Shown here one piece after another: positions 22,245-34,928 of a stretch of DNA of 64,000 nucleotides; position 1 is the stretch's first letter, and each line of letters begins with the position of its first letter. The notes below the pieces were generated by a model. It had not been told where the DNA came from, did not search any database, and was given only the letters and a program-made list of their open reading frames with translations. The stretch spans positions 1,860,001-1,924,000 of the forward strand of contig NW_027475142.1 in assembly GCF_051020985.1 (NCBI RefSeq), read 5' to 3'. Source of the DNA: Nomia melanderi (Eukaryota > Arthropoda > Insecta > Hymenoptera > Halictidae). The position numbers were made by a program, and so were the translations under genes.

Positions 22245-23400
22245 ACCCGAGATATCACCAGATATATATTGGACTTTTCCCTGACTCTGACAGTCCGGCC
22301 CCATGAGACGGTGGTTTTCTCGGCCCCTGGTGGTCCGAGGTCGTTCCCGCTGCATAGATTCATGCGACAGGGCCTCCTACAGACAATGCACTTTGATTTA
22401 TTGCGCTATCTGCAATAGCACCCGAGATATCACCAGATTTATATTGGATTTTTACCTGACCCTGAGTGTCCGACCCCATGAGACGGTGGTTTTCTCGGCC
22501 CCTGGTAGTCCGAGGTCGTTCCCGCTGCACAGATTCATGCGCCAGGGCATCCTGCAGACAATGCACTTTGATTTATTTCGCTATCCCTAATAGCACCCGA
22601 GACATCACCAGATATATATTGGATTTTTCCTTGACCCTGACAGTCCGGCCCCATGTATCGATGGTTTTCTCGGCCCCTGGTGGTCCGAGGTCGTTACCGC
22701 TGCACAGATTCATGCGGCAGGGCCCCCTGCAGATAACTCACTTCTATTTATTGCGGTATCTCTAATAGCACCCGAGATATCACCATATATATATTGGATT
22801 TTTCCCTGACCCTGAGTGTCCGGCCCCATCAGATGGTGGTTTTCTCGGCCCCTGGTGGTCCCAGGTCGTTCCCGCTGCACAGATTCATGCGCCAGGGCCC
22901 CCTGCAGATAATTCACTTTGATTTATTGCGCTATCTCTAATAGCACCCGAGATATCACCAGATATATATTGGATTTTTCCCTGCCCCTGACAGTCGGGCC
23001 CCATGTGTCGATTGTCTTCTCGGTCCCTCGTGGTCCGAGGTCGATACCGCTGAACAGATTCATGCGCCAGGGCTTCCTGCAGACAATTCACTTTGGTTTA
23101 TTGCGCTATCTGTAATAGCACCCGAGATATCACCATTTATATATTGGATTTTTCCCTGACCCTGACAGTCCGACCCCATGAGACGGTGGTTTTCTCGGCC
23201 CCTGGTGGTCCCACGTCGTTCCCGCTGCACAGATTCATTCGCCAGTGCCTCCTACAGACAATGCACTTTGATTTATTGCGCTATGTGTAATAGCACCCGA
23301 GATATCACCATATATATATTGGATTTTCCCCTGACCCTGAGTGTCCGGCCCCATGAGACGGTGGTTTTCTCGGCCCCTGGTGGTCCGAGGTCGTTCCCGC
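22245..23400 (+). repeat. 13-monomer-spaced duplication, first member
   Basis: Matches 24,520-25,675 at a spacing of 2,275 with few differences (CTGCAATAG against CTGTAATAG near 22,412; CCATCAGATGG against CCATGAGATGG near 22,828). It starts with the distinctive GGACTTTTCCCTGACTCTG variant at about 22,273. Confidence 0.87.
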
Positions 23401-23767
23401 TGCACAGGTTCATGCGCCAGGGCCCCCTGCAGATAATTCACTTTGATTTATTGCGCTATCTCTAATAGCACCCGAGATATCACCAGATATATATTGGATT
23501 TTTCCCTGACCCTGACAGTCCGGCCCCATGAGACGGTGATTTTCTCGGCCCCTGGTGGTCCGAGGTCGATCCCGCTGCACAGATTCATGCGCCAGGGCCT
23601 CTTACAGACAATGCACTTTGATTTATTGTGCTATCTATAATAGCACCCGAGATATCAGCAGATATATATGGGAATTTTCCCTGACCCTGAGTGTCCGACC
23701 CCATGAGGCGGTGGTTTTCTCGGCCCCTGGTGGTCCGAGGTCGTTACCGCTGCACAGATTCATGCGG

Positions 23768-24454
23768 CAGGGCCCCCTGCAGATAACTCACTTCTATTTA
23801 TTGCGGTATCTCTAATGGCACCCGAGATATAACCATATATATATTGGATTTTCCCCTGACCCTGAGTGTCCGGCCCCATGAGATGGTGGTTTTCTCGGCC
23901 CCTGGTGGTCCGAGGTTTTTCCCGCTGCACAGATTCATGCGCCAGGGCCCCCTGCAGATAATTCACTTTGATTTATTGGGCTATCTCTAATAGCACCCGA
24001 GATATCGCCAGATATATATTGGATTTTTCCCTGACCCTGAGTGTCCGGCCCCATGAGATGGTGGTTTTCTCGGCCCCTGGTGGTCCGAGGTTGTTCCCGC
24101 TGCACAGATTCATGCGCCAGGGCCCCCTGCAGATAACTCACTTCTATTTATTGCGGTATCTCTAATGGCACCCGAGATATAACCATATATATATTGGATT
24201 TTCCCCTGACCCTGAGTGTCCGGCCCCATGAGATGGTGGTTTTCTCGGCCCCTGGTGGTCCGAGGTTTTTCCCGCTGCACAGATTCATGCGCCAGGGCCC
24301 CCTGCAGATAATTCACTTTGATTTATTGGGCTATCTCTAATAGCACCCGAGATATCGCCAGATATATATTGGATTTTTCCCTGACCCTGAGTGTCCGGCC
24401 CCATGAGATGGTGGTTTTCTCGGCCCCTGGTGGTCCGAGGTTGTTCCCGCTGCA
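23768..24454 (+). repeat. Tandem pair of a 350-bp dimer
   Basis: 23,768-24,117 and 24,118-24,454 share the rare GATATAACCATATATATATT and ATCTCTAATGGCACCC variants and are near-identical. The second copy ends where GCTGCACAG becomes GCTGCATAG. Confidence 0.85.
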
Positions 24455-24519
24455 TAGATTCATGCGCCAGGGCCTCCTGCAGACAATGCGCTTTGATTTA
24501 TTGCGCTATCTCCAATAGC

Positions 24520-25675
24520 ACCCGAGATATCACCAGATATATATTGGACTTTTCCCTGACTCTGACAGTCCGGCCCCATGAGACGGTGGTTTTCTCGGCC
24601 CCTGGTGGTCCGAGGTCGTTCCCGCTGCATAGATTCATGCGACAGGGCCTCCTACAGACAATGCACTTTGATTTATTGCGCTATCTGTAATAGCACCCGA
24701 GATATCACCAGATTTATATTGGATTTTTACCTGACCCTGAGTGTCCGACCCCATGAGACGGTGGTTTTCTCGGCCCCTGGTAGTCCGAGGTCGTTCCCGC
24801 TGCACAGATTCATGCGCCAGGGCATCCTGCAGACAATGCACTTTGATTTATTTCGCTATCCCTAATAGCACCCGAGACATCACCAGATATATATTGGATT
24901 TTTCCTTGACCCTGACAGTCCGGCCCCATGTATCGATGGTTTTCTCGGCCCCTGGTGGTCCGAGGTCGTTACCGCTGCACAGATTCATGCGGCAGGGCCC
25001 CCTGCAGATAACTCACTTCTATTTATTGCGGTATCTCTAATAGCACCCGAGATATCACCATATATATATTGGATTTTTCCCTGACCCTGAGTGTCCGGCC
25101 CCATGAGATGGTGGTTTTCTCGGCCCCTGGTGGTCCCAGGTCGTTCCCGCTGCACAGATTCATGCGCCAGGGCCCCCTGCAGATAATTCACTTTGATTTA
25201 TTGCGCTATCTCTAATAGCACCCGAGATATCACCAGATATATATTGGATTTTTCCCTGCCCCTGACAGTCGGGCCCCATGTGTCGATTGTCTTCTCGGTC
25301 CCTCGTGGTCCGAGGTCGATACCGCTGAACAGATTCATGCGCCAGGGCTTCCTGCAGACAATTCACTTTGGTTTATTGCGCTATCTGTAATAGCACCCGA
25401 GATATCACCATTTATATATTGGATTTTTCCCTGACCCTGACAGTCCGACCCCATGAGACGGTGGTTTTCTCGGCCCCTGGTTGTCCCACGTCGTTCCCGC
25501 TGCACAGATTCATTCGCCAGTGCCTCCTACAGACAATGCACTTTGATTTATTGCGCTATGTGTAATAGCACCCGAGATATCACCATATATATATTGGATT
25601 TTCCCCTGACCCTGAGTGTCCGGCCCCATGAGACGGTGGTTTTCTCGGCCCCTGGTGGTCCGAGGTCGTTCCCGC
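24520..25675 (+). repeat. 13-monomer-spaced duplication, second member
   Basis: Partner of 22,245-23,400. Between the two members lies the 350-bp dimer pair at 23.8-24.5 kb. Confidence 0.87.
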
Positions 25676-27404
25676 TGCTCAGATTCATGCGCCAGGGCCC
25701 CCTGCAGATAATTCACTTTGATTTATTGCGCTATCTGTAATAGCACCCGAGATATCACCATTTACATATTGGATTTTTCCCTGACACTGACAGTCCGACC
25801 CCATGAGACGGTGGTTTTCTCGGCCCCTGGTGGTCCCAGGTCGTTCCCGCTGCACAGATTCATTCGCCAGGGCCTCCTACAGACAATGCACTTTGATTTA
25901 TTGCGCTATGTGTAATAGCACCCGAGATATCACCATATATATATTGGATTTTCCCCTGACCCTGAGTGTCCGGCCCCATGAGACGGTGGTTTTCTCGGCC
26001 CCTGGTGGTCCGAGGTCGTTCCCGGTGCACAGGTTCATGCGGCAGGGCCCCCTGCAGATAACTCACTTCTATTTATTGCGGTATCTCTAATAGCACCCGA
26101 GATATCACCATATATATATTGGATTTTCCCCTGACCCTGAGTGTCCGGCCCCATGAGATGGTGGTTTTCTCGGCCCCTGGTGGTCCGAGGTTGTTCCCGC
26201 TGCACAGATTCATGCGCCAGGGCCTCCTGCAGACAATGCGCTTTGATTTATTGCGCTATCTCTAATAGCACCCGAGATATCACCAGATATATATTGGATT
26301 TTTCCCTGACCCTGACAGTCCGGCCCCATGAGACGGTGATTTTCTCGGCCCCTGGTGGTCCGAGGTCGTTCCCGCTGCACGGATTCATGCGCCAGTGCCT
26401 CCTACAGACAATGCACTTTGATTTATTGCGCTATCTCTAATAGCACCCGAGATATCACCAGATATATATTGGATTTTTCCCTGACCCGGACAGTCCGGCC
26501 CCATGAGACGGTGATTTTCTCGGCCCCTGGTGGTCCGAGGTGGATCCCGCTACACAGATTCATGCGCCAGAGCCTCCTACAGACAATGCACATTGATTTA
26601 TTGCGCTATCTATAGTAGCACCCGAGATATCACCAGATATATATTGGATTTTTCCCTGACCCTGAGAGTCCGACCCCATGAGACGGTGGTTTTCTCGGAC
26701 CCTGCTGGTCCGAGGTCGTTCCCGCTGCACAAATTCATGCGCCAGGGCCTCCTGCAGACAATGCGCTTTGATTTATTGCGCTATCTCTAATAGCACCCGT
26801 GATATCACCAGATATATATTGGATTTTTCCTTGACCCTGACAGTCCGGCCCCATGTGTCGATGGTTTTCCCGGCCCCTGCTGGTCCGAGGTCGTTCCCTC
26901 TGCACAGATTCATGCGCCAGGGCCTCCTGCAGACAATGCACTTTGGTTTGTTTCGCTATCCCTAATAGCACCCGAGACATCACCAGATATATATTGGATT
27001 TTTCCTTGACCCTGACAGTCCGGCCCCATGTATCGATGGTTTTCTCGGTCCCTCGTGGTCCGCGGTCGATCCCGCTGCTCAGATTCATGCGCCAGGGCCC
27101 CCTGCAGATAATTCACTTTGATTTATTGCGCTATCTGTAATAGCACCCGAGATATCACCATTTACATATTGGATTTTTCCCTGACACTGACAGTCCGACC
27201 CCATGAGACGGTGGTTTTCTCGGCCCCTGGTGGTCCCAGGTCGTTCCCGCTGCACAGATTCATTCGCCAGTGCCTCCTACAGACAATGCACTTTGATTTA
27301 TTGCGCTATGTGTAATAGCACCCGAGATATCACCATATATATATTGGATTTTCCCCTGACCCTGAGTGTCCGGCCCCATGTGACGGTGGTTTTCTCGGCC
27401 CCTG

Positions 27405-30400
27405 GTCTTCCGAAGTCGTTCCCGCTGTACAGATTCATGCGCCAGGGCCCCCTGCAGATAATTCACTTTGATTTATTGCGCTATCTGTAATAGCACCCGA
27501 GATATCACCAGATATATATTGGATTGTTCCTTGACCCTGACTGTCCGGCCCCATGTGTCGATGGTTTTCTCGGTCCCTCGTGGTTCGAGGTCGATACCGC
27601 TGAACAGATTCATGCGCCAGGGCTTCCTGCAGACAATTCACTTTGGTTTATTGCGCTATCTGTAATAGCACCCGATATATCACCATTTATATATTGGATT
27701 TTTCCCCGACCCTGACAGTCCGACCCCATGAGACGGTGGTTTTCTCGGCCCCTGGTGGTCCCAGGTCGTTCCCGCTGCACAGATTCATTCGCCAGTGCCT
27801 CCTACAGACAATGCACTTTGATTTATTGCGATATGTGTAATAGCACCCGAGATATCACCATATATATATTGGATTTTCCCCTGACCCTGAGTGTCCGGCC
27901 CCATGAGACGGTGGTTTTCTCGGCCCCTGGTGGTCCGAGGTCGTTCCCGCTGCACAGGTTCATGCGCCAGGGCCCCCTGCAGATAATTCACTTTGATTTA
28001 TTGCGCTATCTCTAATAGCACCCGAGATATCACCAGATATATATTGGATTGTTCCTTGACCCTGACAGTCCGGCCCCATGTGTCGATGGTTTTCTCGGTC
28101 CCTCGTGGTTCGAGGTCGATCCCGCCGCACAGATTCATTCGCCAGTGCCTCCTACAGACAAAGCACTTTGACTTATTGCGCTATCTCTAATAACACCCCA
28201 GATATCACCAGGTATATATTGGATTTTTCCCTGACCCTGACAGTCGGTTCCCATGCGTCGATGGTTTTCTCGGTCCCTCGTGGTCCGAGGTCGATACCGC
28301 TGAACAGATTCATGCGCCAGGGCTTCCCGCAGACAATTCACTTTGGTTTATTGCGCTATCTGTAATAGCACCCGAGATATCACCAGATTTATATTGGATT
28401 TTTCCCTGACCCTGAGTGTCCGACTCCATGAGACGGTGGTTTTCTCGGCCCCTGGTGGTCCCAGGTCGTTCCCGCTGCACAGATTCATGCGCCAGGGCCT
28501 CCTGCAGACAATGCACTTTGATTTATTGCGCTATCTGTAATAGCACCCGAGATATCACCAGATATATATTGGATTTTCCCCTGTCCCTGACAGTCGGGCC
28601 CCATGTGTCGATGGTCTTCTCGGTCCCTCGTGGTCCGAGGTCGATACCGCTGAACAGATTCATGCGCCAGGGCTTCCTGCAGACAATTCACTTTTGTTTA
28701 TAGCGCTATCTGTAATAGCACCCGAGATATCACCATTTATATATTGGATTTTTCCCTGACCCTGACAGTCCGGCCCCATGAGACGGTGATTTTCTCGGCC
28801 CCTGGTGGTCCGAGGACGATCCCGCTGCACAGATTCATGCGCCAGGGCCTCTAACAGACAATGCACTCTGATTTATTGTGCTATCTATAATAGCACCCGA
28901 GATATCACCAGATATATATGGGAATTTTCCCTGACCCTGAGTGTCCGACCCCATGAGGCGGTGGTTTTCTCGGCCCCTGGTGGTCCGAGGTCGTTACCGC
29001 TGCACAGATTCATGCGGCAGGGCCCCCTGCAGATAACTCACTTCTATTTATTGCGGTATCTCTAATAGCACCCGAGATATCACCATATATATATTGGATT
29101 TTCCCCTGACCCTGAGTGTCCGGCCCCATGAGATGGTGGTTTTCTCGGCCCCTGGTGGTCCGAGGTTGTTCCCGCTGCACAGATTCATGCGCCAGGGCCC
29201 CCTGCAGATAATTCACTTTGATTTATTGCGCTATCTCTAATAGCACCCGAGATATCACCAGATATATATTGGATTTTTCCCTGACCCTGACAGTCCGGCC
29301 CCATAAGACGGTGATTTTCTCGGCCCCTGGTGGTCCGAGGTCGTTCCCGCTGCACAGATTCATGCGCCAGGGCCTCTAACAGACAATGCACTCTGATTTA
29401 TTGTGCTATCTATAATAGCACCCGAGATATCACCAGATATATATGGGAATTTTCCCTGACCCTGAGTGTCCGACCCCATGAGGCGGTGGTTCTCTCGGCC
29501 CCTGGTGGTCCGAGGTCGTTACCGCTGCACAGATTCATGCGGCAGGGCCCCCTGCAGATAATTCACTTTGATTTATTGCGCTATCTCTAATAGCACCCGA
29601 GATATCACCAGATATATATTGGATTTTTCCCTAACCGTGAGAGTCCGGCCCCATGAGACGGTGATTTTCTCGGCCCCTGGTGGTCCGAGGTCGATCCCGC
29701 TGCACAGATTCATGCGCCAGGGCCTCTTACAGACAATGCACTTTGATTTATTGTGCTATCTATAATAGCACCCGAGATATCACCAGATATATATGGGAAT
29801 TTTCCCTGACCCTGAGTGTCCGACCCCATGAGGCGGTGGTTTTCTCGGCCCCTGGTGGTCCGAGGTCGTTACCGCTGCACAGATTCATGCGGCAGGGCCC
29901 CCTGCAGATAACTCACTTCTATTTATTGCGGTATCTCTAATAGCACCCGAGATATCACCATATATATATTGGATTTTCCCCTGACCCTGAGTGTCCGGCC
30001 CCATGAGATGGTGGTTTTCTCGGCCCCTGGTGGTCCGAGGTTGTTCCCGCTGCACAGATTCATGCGCCAGGGCCCCCTGCAGATAATTCACTTTGATTTA
30101 TTGCGCTATCTCTAATAGCACCCGAGATATCACCAGATATATATTGGATTTTTCCCTGACCCTGACAGTCCGGCCCCATGAGACGGTGATTTTCTCGGCC
30201 CCTGGTGGTCCGAGGTCGTTCCCGCTGCACGGATTCATGCGCCAGTGCCTCCTACAGACAATGCACTTTGATTTATTGCGCTATCTCTAATAGCACCCGA
30301 GATATCACCAGATATATATTGGATTTTTCCCTGACCCGGACAGTCCGGCCCCATGAGACGGTGATTTTCTCGGCCCCTGGTGGTCCGAGGTGGATCCCGC

Positions 30401-31429
30401 AACACAGATTCATGCGCCAGAGCCTCCTACAGACAATGCACATTGATTTATTGCGCTATCTATAGTAGCACCCGAGATATCACCAGATATATATTGGATT
30501 TTTCCCTGACCCTGAGATTCCGACCCCATGAGACGGTGGTTTTCTCGGACCCTGCTGGTCCGAGGTCGTTCCCGCTGCACAAATTCATGCGCCAGGGCCT
30601 CCTGCAGACACTGCGCTTTGATTTATTGCGCTATCTCTAATAGCACCCGTGATATTACCAGATATATATTGGATTTTTCCTTGACCCTGACAGTCCGGCC
30701 CCATGTGTCGATGGTTTTCCCGGCCCCTGCTGGTCCGAGGTCGTTCCCTCTGCACAGATTCATGCGCCAGGGCCTCCTGCAGACAATGCACTTTGGTTTG
30801 TTTCGCTATCCCTAATAGCACCCGAGACATCACCAGATATATATTGGATTTTTCCTTGACCCTGACAGTCCGGCCCCATGTATCGATGGTTTTCTCGGTC
30901 CCTCGTGGTCCGCGGTCGATCCCGCTGCTCAGATTCATGCGCCAGGGCCCCCTGCAGATAATTCACTTTGATTTATTGCGCTATCTCTAATAGCACCCGA
31001 GATATCACCAGGTATATATTGGATTTTTCCCTGTCCCTGACAGTCGGGCCCCATGTGTCGATGGTTTTCTCGGTCCCTCGTGGTCCGAGGTCGATACCGC
31101 TCAACAGATTCATGCGCCAGGGCTTCCTGCAGACAATTCACTTTGGTTTATTGCGCTATCTGTAATAGCACCCGAGATATCACCATTTACATATTGGATT
31201 TTTCCCTGACACTGACAGTCCGACCCCATGTGACGGTGGTTTTCTCGGCCCCTGGTGGTCCCAGGTCGTTCCCGCTGCACAGATTCATTCGCCAGTGCCT
31301 CCTACAGACAATGCACTTTGATTTATTGCGCTATGTGTAATAGCACCCGAGATATCACCATATATATATTGGATTTTCCCCTGACCCTGAGTGTCCGGCC
31401 CCATGTGACGGTGGTTTTCTCGGCCCCTG
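27405..31429 (+). repeat. Second HOR family, unit 1 (23 monomers, 4,025 bp)
   Basis: Units are measured between copies of the marker GTCTTCCGAAGTCG at 27,405, 31,430, 34,929 and 39,129. The order of monomer types is shared between units, including the GGTTCGAGGTCG variant just after the marker, the GTGGATCCCG type and the TTCTCGGACCCTGC type. The final part of this unit (30,205-31,429) closely repeats the sequence just before the first marker (26,355-27,140) at a spacing of 3,850. Confidence 0.85.
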
Positions 31430-34400
31430 GTCTTCCGAAGTCGTTCCCGCTGTACAGATTCATGCGCCAGGGCCCCCTGCAGATAATTCACTTTGATTTA
31501 TTGCGCTATCTGTAATAGCACCCGAGATATCACCAGATATATATTGGATTGTTCCTTGACCCTGACTGTCCGGCCCCATGTGTCGATGATTTTCTCGGTC
31601 CCTCGTGGTTCGAGGTCGATACCGCTGAACAGATTCATGCGCCAGGGCTTCCTGCAGACAATTCACTTTGGTTTATTGCGCTATCTGTAATAGCACCCGA
31701 TATATCACCATTTATATATTGGATTTTTCCCTGACCCTGACAGTCCGACCCCATGAGACGGTGGTTTTCTCGGCCCCTGGTGGTCCCAGGTCGTTCCCGC
31801 TGCACAGATTCATTCGCCAGTGCATCCTACAGACAATGCACTTTGATTTATTGCGATATGTGTAATAGCACCCGAGATATCACCATATATATATTGGATT
31901 TTCCCCTGACCCTGAGTGTCCGACCCCATGAGACGGTGGTCTCCTCGGCCCCTGGTGGTCCGAGGTCGTCCCGCTGCACAGATTCATGCGCCAGGGCCTC
32001 CTGCAGACAATGCACTTTGGTTTATTGGCCTATCTCTAATAGCACCCGAGATATCACCAGATATATATTGGATTTTCCCATGACCCTGAGTGTTCGGCCC
32101 CATGAGACGGTGGTTTTCTCGGCCCCTGGTGGTCCGAGGTCGTTCCCGCTGCACAGATTCATTCTCCAGTGCCTCCTACAGACAATGCACTTTGATTTAT
32201 TGCGCTATCTGTAATAGCACCCGAGATATCACCATATATATATTGGATTTTTCCCTGACCCTGACAGTCCGGCCCCATGAGACGGAGATTTTCTCGGCCC
32301 CTGGTGGGCCGAGGTCAATCCCGCTGCACAGATTCATGCGCCAGGGCCTCCTACAGACAATGCACTTTGAATTATTGCGCTATCTGTAATAGCACTCGAG
32401 ATATCACCAGATATATATTGGATTTTCCCCTGACCCTGAGTGTCCGGCCCCATGAGACGGTGGTTTTCTCGGCCCCTGGTGGTCCGAGGTCGTTCCCGCT
32501 GCACAGATTCATGGGCAAGGGCTTCCTGCAGACAATTCACTTTGGTTTATTGCACTATCTGTAATAGCACCCGAGATATCACCAGATATATATTGGATTT
32601 TTCCCTGACCCTGAGAGTCCGACCCCATGAGACGGTGGTTTTCTCGGCCCCTGCTGGTCCGAGGTGGTTCCCGCTGCACAGATTCATGCGCCAGGGCCTC
32701 CTGCAGACAATGCGCTTTGATTTATTGCGCTATCTCCAATAGCACCCGAGATATCACCAGATATATATTGGATTTTTCCTTGACCCTGACAGTCCGGCCC
32801 CATGTGTCGATGGTTTTCTCGGCCCCTGCTGGTCCGAGGTCGTTCCCTCTGCACAGATCCATGCGCCAGGGCCTCCTGCAGACAATGCACTTTGGTTTGT
32901 TGCACTATCTCTATTAGCACCCGAGATATCACCAGATATATATTGGACTTTTCCCTGACTCTGACAGTCCGGCCCCATGAGACGGTGGTTTTCTCGGCCC
33001 CTGGTGGTCCGAGGTCGTTCCCGCTGCATAGATTCATGCGCCAGGGCCTCCTACAGACAATGCACTTTGATTTATTGCGCTATCTGTAATAGCACCCGAG
33101 ATATCACCATTTATATATTGGATTTTTCCCTGACCCTGACAGTCCGACCCCATGAGACGGTGGTTTTCTCGGCCCCTGGTGGTCCCACGTCGTTCCCGCT
33201 GCACAGATTCATTCGCCAGTGCCTCCTACAGACAATGCACTTTGATTTATTGCGCTATGTGTAATAGCACCCGAGATATCACCATATATATATTGGATTT
33301 TCCCCTGACCCTGAGTGTCCGGCCCCATGAGACGGTGGTTTTCTCGGCCCCTGGTGGTCCGAGGTCGTTCCCGCTGCACAGGTTCATGCGCCAGGGCCCC
33401 CTGCAGATAATTCACTTTGATTTATTGCGCTATCTCTAATAGCACCCGAGATATCACCAGATATATATTGGATTTTTCCCTGACCCTGACAGTCCGGCCC
33501 CATGAGACGGTGATTTTCTCGGCCCCTGGTGGTCCGAGGTCGATCCCGCTGCACAGATTCATGCGCCAGGGCCTCTTACAGACAATGCACTTTGATTTAT
33601 TGTGCTATCTATAATAGCACCCGAGATATCAGCAGATATATATGGGAATTTTCCCTGACCCTGAGTGTCCGACCCCATGAGGCGGTGGTTTTCTCGGCCC
33701 CTGGTGGTCCGAGGTCGTTACCGCTGCACAGATTCATGCGGCAGGGCCCCCTGCAGATAACTCACTTCTATTTATTGCGGTATCTCTAATAGCACCCGAG
33801 ATATCACCATATATATATTGGATTTTCCCCTGACCCTGAGTGTCCGGCCCCATGAGATGGTGGTTTTCTCGGCCCCTGGTGGTCCGAGGTTGTTCCCGCT
33901 GCACAGATTCATGCGCCAGGGCCCCCTGCAGATAATTCACTTTGATTTATTGCGCTATCTCTAATAGCACCCGAGATATCACCAGATATATATTGGATTT
34001 TTCCCTGACCCTGACAGTCCGGCCCCATGAGACGGTGATTTTCTCGGCCCCTGGTGGTCCGAGGTCGTTCCCGCTGCACGGATTCATGCGCCAGTGCCTC
34101 CTACAGACAATGCACTTTGATTTATTGCGCTATCTCTAATAGCACCCGAGATATCACCAGATATATATTGGATTTTTCCCTGACCCTGAGAGTCCGACCC
34201 CATGAGACGGTGGTTTTCTCAGACCCTGCTGGTCCGAGGTCGTTCCCGCTGCACAAATTCATGCGCCAGGGCCTCCTGCAGACAATGCGCTTTGATTTAT
34301 TGCGCTATCTCTAATAGCACCCGTGATATCACCAGATATATATTGGATTTTTCCTTGACCCTGACAGTCCGGCCCCATGTGTCGATGGTTTTCCCGGCCC

Positions 34401-34928
34401 CTGCTGGTCCGAGGTCGTTCCCTCTGCACAGATTCATGCGCCAGGGCCTCCTGCAGACAATGCACTTTGGTTTGTTTCGCTATCCCTAATAGCACCCGAG
34501 ACATCACCAGATATATATTGGATTTTTCCTTGACCCTGACAGTCCGGCCCCATGTATCGATGGTTTTATCGGTCCCTCGTGGTCCGCGGTCGATCCCGCT
34601 GCTCAGATTCATGCGCCGGGGCCCCCTGCAGATAATTCACTTTGATTTATTGCGCTATCTGTAATAGCACCCGAGATATCACCATTTACATATTGGATTT
34701 TTCCCTGACACTGACAGTCCGACCCCATGAGACGGTGGTTTTCTCGGCCCCTGGTGGTCCCAGGTCGTTCCCGCTGCACAGATTCATTCGCCAGTGCCTC
34801 CTACAGACAATGCACTTTGATTTATTGCGCTATGTGTAATAGCACCCGAGATATCACCATATATATATTGGATTTTCCCCTGACCCTGAGTGTCCGGCCC
34901 CATGTGACGGTGGTTTTCTCGGCCCCTG
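31430..34928 (+). repeat. Second HOR family, unit 2 (20 monomers, 3,499 bp)
   Basis: It is one base short of 20 x 175 because of the deletion GAGGTCGTCCCGC at 31,962-31,973. Its first part (about 31,920-32,564) matches 21,246-21,890 at a spacing of 10,674, including the same deletion, so it was imported from or shared with the upstream block. Its last part (33,529-34,664) repeats unit 1 but lacks the GTGGATCCCG monomer: the monomer at 34,054-34,314 joins the start of one type to the end of the next. Confidence 0.85.

Larger units (their letters stand above)
17581..27404 (+). repeat. Right-subfamily block with short local duplications
   Basis: About 56 monomers, mostly of four recurring types: CATGAGACGGTGATTTTC with GACAGTCC; CATGTGTCGATGG with TCCCTCGTGG; CATGAGGCGGTGG with GGGAATTTTCC; and CATGAGATGGTGG. 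One beta-2 monomer lies at 18,769. A single-base deletion (GAGGTCGTCCCGC) lies at 21,289-21,300. Dimer and 13-monomer duplications are listed separately. No longer regular HOR period is visible. Confidence 0.82.

Noticed and set aside
27585..27600. Pol III B-box-like GGTTCGAGGTC with an A-box-like TAGCACCCGAG upstream (tRNA-derived origin)
   Set aside because: The B-box match is imperfect and limited to one variant (the common form is GGTCCGAGGTC). The A-box match is poor, and a T-run that would stop Pol III lies between them. No tRNA fold could be drawn.
31753..32214. Longest open frame, 153 codons
   Set aside because: It is long only because the one-base deletion at about 31,965 moves the reading frame past the usual stop. 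The 142-codon frame at 51,607-52,035 is explained the same way by the 7-base deletion.
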